A stretch of DNA of 64,000 nt from Diadema setosum (GCF_964275005.1 NC_092705.1:10243912-10307911); one strand, 5' to 3'; shown: positions 23,220-35,839, numbered from the stretch's first letter. The notes: a model not told the origin generated them from the letters alone. Translations and numbers: made by a program.

Positions 23220-23935
23220 GTAATATATATTATGGCGGAGAATAATATACAAATGATGCACAGGACAGAGTGGATCGGTGAGACTTGGATATGGAACTGT
23301 TTAAACCCATGCACAAGCGCAGTGAGTGCATGGGTTTTAGACTGTTCTCACTTCCACGAAATAGGCCTGTGCATCATACTATTTTGTGTTATAAAATGGG
23401 CCCGTAAATTAATGAAATACAACCATTTTCCCCATCATGGGTCCGGTACACCTACAATACAATACTAACTGTACAAGACTTGAGCCTATAAATTTAAATG
23501 ATCGTAACTCCATGAAGTACATGCAGTATGAAAATTAACTGATGATGTTATGATGTGATCAGCACACGTCATCAAGCTGACAACTCCATGACAAGCTATG
23601 GCAACCATTGTGAAGGGAAAACCGGATTTAACTAAGTTTAGGCACACCCATTAAGAACATTTTATCCATGAATATGCCAAAGTAATCTGAAGCGCGCGCA
23701 GTGACTGATATTAGACATTTCTGTGGGCTTTTTTACATACCTCATGGGAGAAAAATAGAAAAATAAATCTTACAACGTGAAGAAATGGGCCTTCAAATAA
23801 CTAACGGCAACCGATGCTTTAAGTTATTTTTTGTAAACTTTGCATTTAAGATTAAAAGGAGTCATTCTGTCAAATACGCGAGAAACCCTCAAGTCAGCTG
23901 AGTAACCCGTGGGTTGTTTTGTTGTTGTTGTTGTT

Positions 23936-23986
<51 letters not shown>

Positions 23987-25874
23987 GCTTTTAGATACTT
24001 AGTGGAAATTTTACCCCGGCGATTTTTTTTCTTTGCTTTTTTTTTTTTCATGTGGATTTTACGATGCAGGAAATAAAAATAACTGAATTGAATTGAGTCG
24101 AAGTGCACGTACGATGCATAGCGGAAACAAAATTTTGTAAGATTGAAATGACATATGCCAGTTTTTATAATCTATCTTACTCCCCAACCGCCCACGTTCA
24201 TTATACCACACAAAAGAGAACTGGAGCTGTAAACATTCAGTCTGAAAATTTTGGTACCGGCAAATACATAAACCGTATTTTCGGTTGTCTTGCCTTTCAG
24301 TTGCAAAATTAATGAAGAGTTTGTTCGCAAAAACCGATAAGTCCATTTTTGAAGATTTTAAAGTACGGTCTCTGTCATAAAGTACAAAATAATACCTTTT
24401 AAATGATATATTGGTCACTTACTACATAATAAAAAGGTACATTTTTGGAGTTATGGTCAAAAGAAGCCAAAATTTTCTTATTATTCTCTTTATTTTTCTT
24501 GACCTTTAATCGCAAATATCTCCATTTTGAAAATATGGACTTATCGGTTTTTGCCAACAAACTCTTCAAATATAGTTGGTTGAAATAAAGCCCTTCTGAA
24601 TTGCGCGTTGTCGCGAATTTATGTATTTATTGTTTGGATATGCATTGTTTGATTATTCAATCATTATATTCAAGCGTTTATCTATAAACACCTATCTTTA
24701 AATTCAGAGAGATCAGAAGTAAAAATGTATCAATTGTTTTGATCATCAGTACTCTTGCTGCTCTCTTTTGAACCTTTTGTCGTTTGACATTTTGGGATTG
24801 ATATGTACAAGACCGAATTTACGAACAGTATAGTCACAGTAGTCGAACTGTGGGTAATATTGAACTCCGTGTATGTTGTAGAACCATCAAGTAGTAGGTC
24901 AATATTGTATCACAAAACATCATATCATAGAAAAATTACGCATTAAAACCTGAAATACAAGGAGATATCACTATTTTCCTCAATAAACCATAACTGCAGA
25001 CGGTTTGTTATAGAAACAATCTTATTGTAACTATTGTTCACATTTTAAATATTTAACAATACTTAACATTGATTATACTGATTAACTTTTTTTTTCTTTT
25101 TATACAAGAGCCAAGCGTTTACTGAAGAACATACTTGCTAAGAGCAGACACAACATGATTCATTCATAATTTCTCAAGCAGTACAATTCTGACGCAAACT
25201 GCATAAGCCATAAAATACAACGATCCTACCCACTGTACGAAAGCAAATTGCACTCTTACAGAATGTGATAACTGTTATGGCAGAAGTCGGCAGAAAGGCA
25301 CCGATGCGTGCTCAGCTCCTTTGACGTTTCAGTTGGACTTTAGCCCTACAGAAGAATGCTAAAGATCTCAGAAGAAGTACTGTGAATCAGTGTGAGATTA
25401 TCTTTTGATTCATTCCAAGTCTGACCCCATGCACTAACGAACAATGAATACAAACCGCATACAGCGCAGCCAACAAAGCATACTGCAATCATGAAAAAAA
25501 AAAAAAAAATATTTGGTTTCGGCTCGCCTAGTACCTCCTTGGTTTCGGAATGGTGATAATAACGCATCTGGAAAGCCACCCATTTTAGGGGGCTATTCTC
25601 TTTCAGTCGGATCATCGACAATCCTGTGTGGAATACATGTATCCGCATATTGTTACTCCTATAGGCCCTATATAGTGATTGCGCTGAAGTTCGGCAATTT
25701 ATACAGGGGCGGGTCCAGGAATTCCGTAAAAGGGGGGGGGGGGGTGCCTTTACAAAATTAAAGGAGGTTGCATCCACCCCCTCCATTTTTCGTTACATTT
25801 CTTTTGTTTTAACAAAAAATAGAAGGCCCGGGCGCCCTGTGCGCTCCCCTCAGGATCCGCCACTGATATAATAC

Positions 25875-25912
<38 letters not shown>

Positions 25913-26976
25913 CGTGAGTGGCGTTCAAGTGAAATTAAATGAAATTTTATTCCCAATAACATATGCTTTGCCTGCTTAGTCGTCGGCTAATTCAATTTTT
26001 CGTATAGGCCTACTGAATTCCGTAATCGTGAATAACTCGCAGAGAAGACTGGCATGATGATAATGATAATAATGCCGAGAGTTTAGTTATAGAGGAGCCA
26101 GACCAGCAAGCTATAGGAACATCACATTTTATATTTCTTGGATGTCGGACTCTAGACAAAACACGAGAGAGAAGTGATATGAACAATCTACATCCACCTT
26201 TTTTTTTTTTCAACCATCGTCATGAATAAAATATCTTCAGCTGCTTTAGTGGTTCAGCTTCTGGGAGACGTGTAATTACATCCCTCCTGTCCTATACACA
26301 TATTCATTTTGTATAATTATTATAATCATTTTTAAGCATACAACTAAGTGTGTGCATTCATCAATTCAAATCAAACGTCTACGAAGGTGAATACAGACTA
26401 TTCGTGCATGGTTAGAGACACATTCAAAATGTCTCACTGTTAATTCCTCAATTAGATAAAAATCAACCGATTCTTCAATCAGATGTATACAATATATTTG
26501 CATTCTTCAATTTTATGCAAACTTTTACAGAACGTTTTAAAGCATATAAAGATAGATATAAGGTTTGAGACACTTTAAGATGTCTATACATTATGTTCAT
26601 TCTTTGATTAGACACAAACAAAATATCTTCATTTTCTAATTACATACACACTGTTCCAAAGTTTTCTAAACCATGCCACATATCTATGGTTAGATATTCA
26701 TTTAGAATATATATTGTGTTCATTCTTCAAATAATTGCAAATTTTTCAAAAGCTTTTAAAATTATACAAAACAAAAATATCTAGATGAATCAGATGATAT
26801 ATTATAGGCATTGTAGGCAAACACACACACACAACATCAACCAACAACCAAAGACTGATAAAGATGAGTTTCAAAATAGCCTTGAATAGTCAAAATAGAA
26901 TAAGTGCAAAGTGGACAAAAATAATGATGTCAAAGCTACGCACCGATTTCTCCTTCCTTTTCTCATATCTCATATA

Positions 26977-27033
<57 letters not shown>

Positions 27034-29855
27034 TTGCTTTGTCTTTTCAGGCCTAGTAACGGGAGGACTCTGTCGCCTGATGGACTACCGGACCGTCGCA
27101 CTAATCGGAGGGATCATGGGAGCTAGCGGGATTATAGCTTTATTTGGAGTGTCTTCCCTGGCCGAAACGGGAATTTGCCTCGTCGTATCCGGTGAACCCT
27201 TCTTTGCAACTTTTCGCAAATTAGCTGTCACACAAAAATACGCAGGAACATTACGTAAAATCATTAGAAAAAAAATAGTTTATGATAATACATTATATAG
27301 ATGGTGACTGGCGGGGGAGGGAACATACCGAATGTTCCACCCGAAGGGTTTGAAATGCTATTGAGGGAGGTTATAAGTCCCGAGACGAAGTCGAGGGACT
27401 TATAGCCTCCCGAAATAGCATTTCAAACCCTGAGGGTGGAACGTTTGGTACATGTTCCAGACAACAAAAGTCATCATCTGTTATATTATATGGGTTAGAC
27501 AAATACGTCAAATACTACGTCAACGTCAGCCACCAGCATAACGCACTCGATCGCTCGCGCAGAGCCAAATTCACTGTGTGTGCGCGGGTCCTTCTGTCAT
27601 TTGTTACGTCAAAATGTTTTCCCATGGGCGAACATAACCAATATTCCTCCATCACGTGACTGTGTTTAGCCAATCACTAACTGGTATTTGACTAACCCAT
27701 TTGATATAATTATAATGGTTGCATTTGCCTTTGGATAGTATAGATATCTGTAATACACAAAAGCAGATATGCAATAAGCAGTTTCCTTCCTATGGAAATG
27801 AAAGGAGTACCGTCTGCAGTAACAATATGATCTCTATTTTGTCACTTACGCAGTGTAATGATTCTGATCACGTGATGAATTACATGCAATGCCAGATGAA
27901 ATATTTCAATAATTAATACAGAGTAAAGATGCCATGGCAACCCAATAAATATTTGCTAGTGGCTAAAACTAAGCTCTTTGAACTTATCTATTCCTGTTTT
28001 TTTTTTTCCAGAAACAACTTATCCCTTCGGATTAACGTCAGTTTACAAAGCAGTGGCAAAGTGTTACAGACAGCTTTAAAAATAATAATAATGATAATGA
28101 TTATGGTAATAATAAAAATAATAATAATGACAATGATTATAATAATAATAATAATAATCATCATCATCATCATCATAATAATAATAATAATAATAATGAT
28201 AATTATGATGATGATAACAATAATGATAATAATAATAATAATAATAATGATAATAATAATGAAGTCGTTAAATGTGTGTCTGACTGTCAGACAGTGACAC
28301 TCCTGGCGCAGAAAGGTTAGACCTTCTTTTACATTGCTTCATTTGGAAAGAGTGAAAAGAAAGCACATAGTTACTGGAACAAAAAGGTTTTGAGCTCTTT
28401 CTCATATATGCAACCGATTGCCTCTCTCCTGTACGTGAGGAATCAAGTGAAGGAACAACAGCATTCTTGAATTGATTTTAAACTGTATCTTCCTTCATAA
28501 CACAGGTGTAGGCTTTGGAATGTCCTACGTGTCATCGGTGGCCATCATTCCCCAGTATTTCGATAAGTACTACGGCATCGCCAACGGTATCGCATACAGC
28601 GGATCGGGTTTAGGCATAGTGATAATCCCGCCGCTCTTCCAGATTTTCGTCGATATCTACGGCTGGCGGGGAGCTTTCCTGCTACTCGGAAGTCTTTGCC
28701 TACATTCGATAGTCTGCGCGATGCTCTTTAGGCCTGTAGATAAAGAGAGCGCGAAAAACGAGGAGAAAACCTCGAGAACATGGGGAAGGCGGAGAAACAG
28801 AAAAAACGGGCCAGCGGCAAGTTCAAGTGAAGGAAAATATCTCCTTCAAGAGGACGACCAAGGAAGTGCTACTACGCCTGATTCTAGTGGAAGAATTTCA
28901 AGCATGATGAGAACAATTTTCTCCATCTTGGGACTATCCATCTTCTTGGACCTGTCTACAGTTCTCATCCTACTGGCTCAGTTCGCCGGACGGTTCGTCT
29001 TTATTGGCTGGCTCATCTTCCTAATCCCACACGTGATTGAGAAAGGCTTCGAACCCCTCGATGCCACTTTTGTGGCTTCGGCGGGTGGCATTTCCCTCAT
29101 GGTCCTTCAGTTCACCCACGGCTTTGCCATCGACAAGAAATGGCTGACTCCAAATCAACTATTAATGATAATGTCCACACTAATGGCCACTGCGCTGCTT
29201 CTGGACCCGCTATGTACCACTTATGGAACGCTCATGGCTGGCTCAGTTGTGGTAGGTGCCGGGGCCGGGGCCTTCTTTCCAGCGAGTGTAACCACTCTAC
29301 ACATCACTGTTGGACCCGAGAGATTCCCCAACGCAGTGAGTTGGGGCTTCGTTTTCAGTGGTCTCGGCAGAACGGCATCGGCCTATGCAACAGGTAAAAT
29401 ACATGTACATCATTTTTGTTAAAGGGAAACATCATCTGAATTATTATAGAATCACTCTGAAGGCCATTGAAGTTCAGCTTAGCTCCGTGAAATAATTGAT
29501 GTGCTAAGAATGTTGTATATAACATCTAAAAGATTTATCGAAGAGTCCGTTCAAAAGTTATAAATTTTACAGTTTTGGACAAACTGGATAATTGGATATG
29601 AAGACTACAACAAATCTTTATTATAGCATTATCTAACTGGCAATATCAAACAAGAGGTTATGTAAACACAGATATGTTTTGTCAACTTTCTTCTCCATTG
29701 TTCTCATTTTAGGACGCCTTTTCGAGGTTACTGGAAACTACAACTCCTCGTTTTTAATGCTCGGGGGCGTACAACTTCTTGTGGTATTGTTGATGACATG
29801 CAATCTTTTGTACATCAGCTGCCGAAACCGTGGAGGGCAGCAGGAACGCTCGTGA
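22952..29855 (+). CDS. monocarboxylate transporter-like protein (SLC16 family), complete
   Basis: Four exons (22,952-23,219; 27,051-27,191; 28,506-29,393; 29,713-29,855) join in consistent phases to 479 codons plus a stop, the usual length for MCT proteins. The sequence shows the N-terminal signature DGGWAWVVV, which couples to helix 1. It also shows GFGMSYVSSVAIIPQYF and YGWRGAFLLLGS in the first half, a charged cytoplasmic loop (about residues 215-275) between the two six-helix halves, and a final helix before a short basic tail ending QQERS. The protein is a plasma-membrane major-facilitator carrier, by family knowledge for monocarboxylates or related small acids; the real substrate cannot be read from sequence. 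It resembles the broad MCT12/MCT14-like group, but I do not assign an orthologue. Confidence 0.93.
24313..24568. repeat. foldback MITE in transporter intron 1
   Basis: TGAAGAGTTTGTTCGCAAAA, continuing ACCGATAAGTCCAT, is repeated inverted at 24,530-24,568, giving arms of about 40 bp. The interior is AT-rich and non-coding. Confidence 0.75.
25705..25868. mobile_element. short hAT-type element (CAGGGGCGGGTCC ends)
   Basis: Left end CAGGGGCGGGTCCAGGAATT and right end GGATCCGCCACTG are imperfect inverted copies. A G run (about 25,732-25,744) and a GGCCCGGGCGCC patch lie inside. Related end fragments appear near 3,509-3,523 and 53,208-53,225. Confidence 0.5.
27051..27191 (+). CDS. SLC16-type transporter, coding exon 2
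   Basis: Follows the acceptor GTCTTTTCAG. Encodes LVTGGLCRLMDYRTVALIGG, then helices of the first half, ending ETGICLVVSG, with a phase-1 donor (G|GTGAAC). The 141 bp fit between exon 1 and exon 3 without a frame break. Confidence 0.9.
27320..27458. repeat. near-perfect hairpin, ~60-bp stem, in transporter intron 2
   Basis: The left arm runs from GGAACATACCGAATGTTCCA through GGGTTTGAAATGCTATT to TTATAAGTCCC. The right arm is its inverted copy after a loop of about 13 bases (GAGACGAAGTCGA). It could be a short MITE or the source of a hairpin RNA. Confidence 0.8.
27459..28505 (+). other. transporter intron 2, remainder
   Basis: Carries an (AAT)n/(GAT)n microsatellite at about 28,078-28,263. 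The long poly-Ile frames there are artefacts of that repeat. Confidence 0.6.
28506..29393 (+). CDS. SLC16-type transporter, coding exon 3 (main exon)
   Basis: The largest exon, 888 bp. It starts after CACAG, completing a Gly codon (VVSG|VGFGMSYVSS). It contains helices 4-6, the hydrophilic central loop with basic RRRNRK and acidic QEDDQG stretches, and most of the C-terminal half (LAQFAGRFVFIGWLIFLIPH, VVVGAGAGAFFPASVTTLHI, FPNAVSWGFVFSGLGR). It ends in a phase-1 GTAAAA donor. Confidence 0.95.
29713..29855 (+). CDS. SLC16-type transporter, coding exon 4 (stop)
   Basis: After the acceptor CATTTTAG, the frame reads GRLFEVTGNYNSSFLMLGG, then a last hydrophobic helix (VQLLVVLLMTCNLLYI), a short basic tail CRNRGGQQERS and TGA at 29,853-29,855. 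The length and the TGxxFExTGxYxxxF pattern are typical of the MCT last helix pair. Confidence 0.92.
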
Positions 29856-31055
29856 ACAGAGCCCTTCATGGAAACTACATCCCGTGGGTCGCACGGGTTG
29901 ACATTTCTCGCCTATAGAGCAAATGCGCATTGTCCACTTCCAAGTTTGATATGACATGCACCGCTGTATTCATAATTAAATGTGTAGGATTAACCTAATG
30001 AGACTATAATGATTTTGAGTATAATGGTCTTTATTGGTGCAATCAGACATCTTACACATGCATTCACAGCTGCCACGATTTCGATCGCTGTCTTGGTAAA
30101 AGTGCTTGCTGTGCGTTTGTCTGTACGTTAATATCGTGGAAAAAAAAAGGAGCATTTACCACAGACTAGTGGTGACAGAGAGAAGTTGCAAAGCTACAGT
30201 TATTTACCGATTGAACAAAATATAAACGTGAATGTTAATCATTTTAGTGTTAATCGACTTGCTTGATTGCACGGCATAAACCTGAAGTTTCAAAGATTTG
30301 TCTATTATTTATTTGCTTTGCCGTGCATAAGTTTTTTTTTTCTGACTTGACGAGATAGATTATTATTTGTTAGATTAGCGAACGCCTTTGCCCTATCATT
30401 TCCTCTCATAATGTTGATCACTGCATGTTCTGGAAACAGATATAGAAAGAAATAGAATCACCCTTGAATCACATAATTATCTTCACTTCTTAAAAACATT
30501 GTAAAGTGTATTTCATTGTCCGATATCTATACGTGATGTATGGCGTGTATAGGCCTAGCTTCAATTCGTGTCTGAGTGTTACAATAATTCAAGGTATCAG
30601 AGGTCTTCGTTCATTATATTGGTAAAGAGTGATTTTGCAATTTTGAAAATGCAATTTTGAAATGGGGCAAGTTATTTGTTTTATAGGGCCCCATTTTTTC
30701 CCTCTCTCTTCTTTCTTTAAAACACAACAACAATTTTGAAAGTGATTGTAGTATGTGTGCGTACGTTAAAATAAACAAACAGAAAATAATTATGAATGAT
30801 ATGAAAAAATGAAAAAAGGTTCGTTTTTCCGAATGTTCGTTAAGCCTAACATGAAATAGGGTTCGTTAAAGTCGCATCTGGTATTGTGGCGTTATTCCGA
30901 ACCTTCCTTATTCCAAAGTCTCATTCATTCGACAATAAAATGATCCGTTAAGGTTTGTTAATCAGAGGATAGTTGATAATGAAATCACTGTTTCTGTCGA
31001 GTATCTATGTTATATATCATGAAAGCTGAGAATCTGCAGTTTTAAGAAAAATACA
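29856..31055 (+). other. probable 3' UTR of transporter, then no gene
   Basis: A candidate polyadenylation signal AATAAA lies at 30,770-30,775; its use is uncertain. Words CGTTATTCCGAACCTTCC and TTCGTTTTTCCGAATGTTCG at 30,820-30,930 belong to a repeat shared with 42,245-42,345. (TA)n occupies 31,056-31,110. Confidence 0.4.
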
Positions 31056-31057
31056 TG

Positions 31058-31112
<55 letters not shown>

Positions 31113-31765
31113 ACATCAGACTATTCGGTAAAATTCCAGTAAAATGGGAAAAGCGCCCTCTTTGCGAGACTGGACGGATTTTTTCCCCAAATAATTCGCA
31201 CAAAAACTACAAAAGTAGGGGAAATATCAAGTTTTGTCATGGGTTACCCTTCTTAAAGGCAATTCATATCTTGCATCACTTTCCTTACAGGTTGTTAAAT
31301 TGTTGGTCAGAATCTTAATTATTTTGGAGAAAAACATGTTTTCTCAATACTTTGACACAAAATATTATTGTTCTATATGGTAGACTTGAGTATGGTCATT
31401 CACATTCTATAATGTATCTAAGAATTAGTGTGGCCCTCTATCCATGACACTAAATAAAATAATCTCTATTCATAAGAAAATTATAAAGTTTTAACATAAA
31501 TCCCGTCGCGCGACGGGACGGAATTTACATGATGTAAGGTGCGACGGGATGGAATTATCATAATGGGCTATAACGATGAAAACGCGTGTTCCTAACTGGG
31601 AAGAGAATAAAAGGACTGTTTGACACACTTGTGACAAGAGTTGCTATTGTAAGTGGTCAGGGCGTATTTATGGATCCTTCATCATCCCTTCAGTTCCTAA
31701 ATGTGTGTTTCTACCCCCCCCCCCTCCACATGGTCTGATTGACTATTGAGGTTGACCAATTAATG

Positions 31766-32170
31766 TTAAAGGGATGATATGGTTTTGGATGAGATGGGAC
31801 TTCAGGTTTTCTTCTCTTTTGTGAGATAATGAGAAACCTCTTATGAAATATGAAAGAGTATAGGTAATGCTAAGTGGGATTCAAGGTTTATTTGATGAAA
31901 ATAGGTTTTTAAATGGCTGAGACATCTAAAACAAAGTAAAACAAAGCAATCCTAATAAAAGGCGTGGGACCCACCTTTTATTTGGATCCCTTCATTTGTT
32001 TCACTTTATTTTGGATGTCTCAGCCATTTCCAAATCAATTTTTATAAATCAAACTTTGAATTCCTCTTAGAACTATATGCTCTGTAACATTTTAGTGGGT
32101 TTTTTTTTTTAGTATCTTGCCAAAAGTTAATCCTCATCTCAACCAATACTATAGTATACCATCCCTTTAA
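31766..32170. repeat. MITE with TTAAAGGGATG ends
   Basis: TTAAAGGGATGATATGG on the left and CCATCCCTTTAA on the right, with GGATGAGATGGGA and CATCTCAACCAA as the next inverted pair. The interior is AT-rich. A half copy lies at 20,394-20,615. Confidence 0.65.
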
Positions 32171-32859
32171 GTTTGGTGTTCTGCCGATTTATAGTTTGCA
32201 TTCATTTTACAAGAATTAGCCTTTCACTGTTTGGAGTAATGTGCTAAGATCTAGGCTTGCTTTTTGTTTCCTTTTATTTTGTCCATAAAATGTAATTGTA
32301 AATTACAAACACACAGTCTACTCGAGGTAGACAAATACTCCATTACACAGAGGTCTCTTGTTCATGTGTTCTATATACGTCGTGTATGCTTAAGTATAAT
32401 CATATATATATATTATATATACATATTATTGAGATTGACATTTATCAACATGCAGATTCTTACCATGTGTGAGAAATAGGAAAGAAAAAGTACCACAAAA
32501 AATGTTTTTGAGAAAAGAGGGCAATAAAGCATCCTCGGATAATTGTTTGCATTTCATTATTGAAACACTAATTTTGAATATCCACACATTGGAATGCACC
32601 TGGGGAATGGAAAATTCGAAATCCTTCATCTAAAGTAATATTTTTTTCTTGTACACTTCTGACATACACATTTAAAAGTACAATTTATCTAAAAAAAGAA
32701 ATGTCTATAATATTACTGCAACTCAATAATGAGGTGAAGTTTTACAGCTGAAAAACCACAGCATGGTTTTCAAAAACTGCGATCCTAATAATAATGGCTC
32801 AAACTGAGGATGGAAATTAAACAAAAACATTATCCACAATTACCAAGATTATCACAAAA

Positions 32860-33012
32860 ATCCTTCCACATAGAACCATTTTGCCACTATACTGTGCGGC
32901 GTTGTTGCAGCTGAAAATGTGTATATAGACTTGAGAGTACAGTCGTATCTTGAATCTTATCAAGGAGTGTGGGACACTGTCAAGTGTCTTTTTGTAGGGC
33001 ACACATTCTGTC
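32860..33012 (-). pseudogene. LINE-type reverse-transcriptase fragment
   Basis: On the minus strand one frame reads PYKKTLDSVPHSLIRFKI. This resembles the YKKAFDSVPHSWI segment of non-LTR reverse transcriptases, followed by a degraded continuation (RLYSQVYIHIF). No catalytic YADD motif or other domain is visible, so this is a short remnant. A weak match cannot be excluded. Confidence 0.4.
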
Positions 33013-33312
33013 AACTACTATAATGATACTTGTAATCCGCGTGTTGGTACCAGTACAGAAAAGATGAAGAAGTATATGGTGGTAATGCATTTCAGTCCAG
33101 CAGTGCCATTTATTCAGACCAAATTTTCGACGAATACATTCGTCTTCCTCATGACAATGACATGACAATGACCACTTGTCAATTCTGAAAGTAAACAAGA
33201 TGACTCTATTCTCTATATAAAATTACTGACATAAGTGGTAACCATATGAATGTTTATGGTAACACGCGTGTGGTATCTAAGTAGAGGCATAGTGCCTCTA
33301 CTTAACAGCCCG

Positions 33313-35034
33313 TAAAGGCCGTGTCACACCAGCCTTGCGTGCGACTTGCAAAGAACAATTTTGACTACCCGGAGGTCCCCGTAGATATCCGCACATGACA
33401 GTACCTAGCATGTATCTCAAAAGTAGTCGCCCGGAGGTGCGCACGCATATTTTTTTACCCGCAACCGTGTTTAGGCCCTGTCACACCTTTCCGGGCAAGC
33501 TACTCGGGCTTGTTACGTGTAGGGATTTTCTAGCATACCGGACATTCCTGAGGGCGGAAAAGGATTTGTGCGAGTCAGCGCATGTGTCTTAGACCCCGTT
33601 TACAGTGCGAGGCTCGGCCGCGGCTCGGCCGCGGCCGAGTCCAGCCTCGCTTCAGTGTAAACGCGCAAAAGGCCAAATGCGAGACCAAAATTGGCCTCGC
33701 ATTTGGCCTCGCTCTGGAGGTGGTCTCGGCCGCGGCCGAGCCGCGGCCGAGCCCGGCCTTTTCTCAGTGTAAACGCAAACTGGGCCAAATGCGCGGCCAA
33801 TTGCGCGGCCAATTTTAGTCTGGCTTCCAAACCCTCTGCCTGTATCTTTCGCTATTCAGGATATTAACCCCCTCAACGTCGAAAACAAGTATAGTTTAAG
33901 GTGGTTTTGTCCTGCAAAGGATTCTTTCCTTCGGCAAAGGCCTTTTCCGTCGCCACGGAATTCATTTGGCAAAGGGTCTGAAAACCAGACAATACCAAAT
34001 TGCATTTGTTTACAAGCAGAGCGCCACTACGACAAAATATTGAAAGGTTTGAATCAAAAGCGCGGCCGAACCCAGCAGTGTAAACGGACAAAATTGCGAG
34101 GCCGGGCTCGGCCGCGGCCGTGCCCAGCCCCGCTTCAGTGTAAACGCGCAAAAGGCCAAATGCGAGGCCAAAATTGGCCTCGCATTTGGCCTCGCTCTGG
34201 AGGTGGTCTCGGCCGCGGCCGAGCCGCGGCCGAGCCGCGGCCGAGCCCGGCCTTTTCTTGGTGTAAACGCAAACTGGGCCAAATGCGCGGCCAATTGCGC
34301 GGCCAATTTTAGTCTGGCTTCCAAACCCTCTGCATGTATCTTTTGCTATTCAGGATATTAATCCCCTCAACGTCGAAAACTAGTATAGTTTAAGGTGGTT
34401 TTGTCCTGCAAAGGATTCTTTCCTTCGGCAAACGCCTTTGCCCGAACGGCGACTTCGTCGCCACGGAATTCATTTGGCGAAGGGTCTGAAAACCAGACAA
34501 TACCAAATTGCATTTGTTTATAAGCAGAGCGCCACCACGACAAAATATTGAAAGGTTTGAATCAAAAGCGCGGCCGAGCCCGGCAGTGTAAACGGACAAA
34601 ATTGCGGGGCCCGGCCTCGCAATTGAGGCTGGGCTCGGCCGCGGCTCGGCCCAGCCCCGCACTGTAAACGGGGTCTTACTTGCTGGACGCGTTATACTTG
34701 CGAGTATACTGTGTGACCTTTGTGCCAGTCGCGTGGGGGCTGACAACTTAGTGAAGGAATTCCTTTAATGGAATGGCTGAAATCTCACAGAATTTCATTA
34801 TCTTGAGCACCTCCTGGCAACTACGCGCTAGATACTGCCAGGTGCGGACCAACTGCGGAGAGCTCCTTGGAGTAAATTTGTTTCCCCGCAAGTAAGCCGC
34901 AGAAGTTCCCCCGTACGGTATGACAAGGCATGAATGAAAATTGCAAACATTCTTGTTCGCCCGCTGAAAATTTTCTACGTGCTGGAAACTACCTCCTCGC
35001 CACAAGCCCGCGTTATGGTGTGACACGGCCTTTA
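33313..35034. mobile_element. foldback element with AAGGCCGTGTCACACC ends (interrupted)
   Basis: TAAAGGCCGTGTCACACC (33,313-33,330) and its inverted copy (35,017-35,034) bound the element. The arms share many words with 37,880-39,795 (CTACCCGGAGGTCC, CCGCACATGACAGTACCTAG, GTGCTGGAAACTACC, AACTTAGTGAAGGAATTCC). A 1,084-bp element is inserted at 33,592-34,675. No protein is encoded. Confidence 0.75.
33592..34675. mobile_element. Harbinger-like non-autonomous transposon nested in foldback
   Basis: Ends GACCCCGTTTACAGTGCG and CGCACTGTAAACGGGGTC are inverted copies. TTA flanks both sides (33,589-33,591; 34,676-34,678), the 3-bp duplication typical of PIF/Harbinger. The interior holds two near-identical tandem units of about 480 bp (starting near 33,604 and 34,098), with GGCCGCGGCCGAG palindromes and CGCATTTGGCCTCGCTCTGG. 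The open frames here mirror each other on both strands and are repeat artefacts. The uninterrupted target sequence is present near 38,570 in inverted orientation. Confidence 0.8.
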
Positions 35035-35400
35035 ACGATCGACCCGTCACTGTACAGGCATGCTAACCTGGAAACATTGAACTGCAGATTACTTGAATAT
35101 GAGACCACTCTGAAGCAAATAATTTTCACACAACAATAGATATTATATAATGTACTCTTAAATGAATCCACAAGGAATTGAACAATCATCCCCCAGCATT
35201 CCCACTGATTCCCACTGATCAGGTACTAGCCATCCCCTTTAAAAGTATGACCAATACACTCACTATTTCACTGCTCATAGTTCTACCAATAATGAGAGAA
35301 AAAGAGAGATATAGTGGGGGTAGGAGAGTTATAGGCAAATTTCCAGAGTTTTATTTTCTTGAAATTTGTTGTACAGTTTGAAAACGCCATTATTTTCATC

Positions 35401-35430
35401 AGGGAGGCGAGATGAGTCTCACCTCCCTGT
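35401..35430. repeat. short hairpin with hAT-like ends
   Basis: CAGGGAGGCGAGA and TCTCACCTCCCTG form a 30-bp palindrome whose arms match the CAGGGAGGTG ends of the elements at 2,615 and 62,919. It may be an extreme deletion derivative. Confidence 0.4.
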
Positions 35431-35839
35431 TTGCATTCATCGTAAGGTACCATTTACACACGGACTGTGTTACAAGTCATTTCTTCCACGATCTTTGTTC
35501 GTATTCATGATGCGTATAGCCACTGAGGTTATTTTCGTGAAGTCAGTATGTTGTAGTTATTGTCTCTGTAAAGCACATAGAATGGTGAATGATTAGCATT
35601 ATTCTATGTCAATACTTGGCTCCCCCAGCACAGTGCTGCTCTTCACTGGCAGCCTGGCATTTCAGTACATTTCAGCAGTGTGTTGCTGCTAGGCCAGATT
35701 TCTATATACACAGGCATGTTCCTGTCCAGGTGAAGACAACACCCTAGTCTAGCGGATATAGAGCACATAGGGTGAATCATGCACATTATGGTAAAAGCAC
35801 CAGTCATGTACATGATGCCAATACAAGTCATTTCTGATA

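Larger units (their letters stand above)
23220..27050 (+). other. transporter intron 1
   Basis: Contains (GTT)n at 23,914-23,988, a LINE-like 3' tail near 24,070-24,098, a foldback MITE (24,313-24,568), a hAT-type short element (25,705-25,868), (GT)n at 25,876-25,912 and (TA)n at 26,972-27,031 just before the acceptor. No further exon was found. Confidence 0.6.

Noticed and set aside
25346-25786. 146-residue minus-strand frame with a hydrophobic stretch
   Set aside because: It lies in transporter intron 1, crosses a poly-A tract and the short hAT-type element, and matches no family I recognise.
27929-28297. Long Ile/Met-rich frames
   Set aside because: Translation of the (AAT)n/(GAT)n microsatellite.
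33582-34746. Several overlapping Arg/Pro-rich frames on both strands
   Set aside because: They repeat with the two tandem units of the Harbinger-like element and follow GGCCGCGGCCGAG palindromes. No domain.
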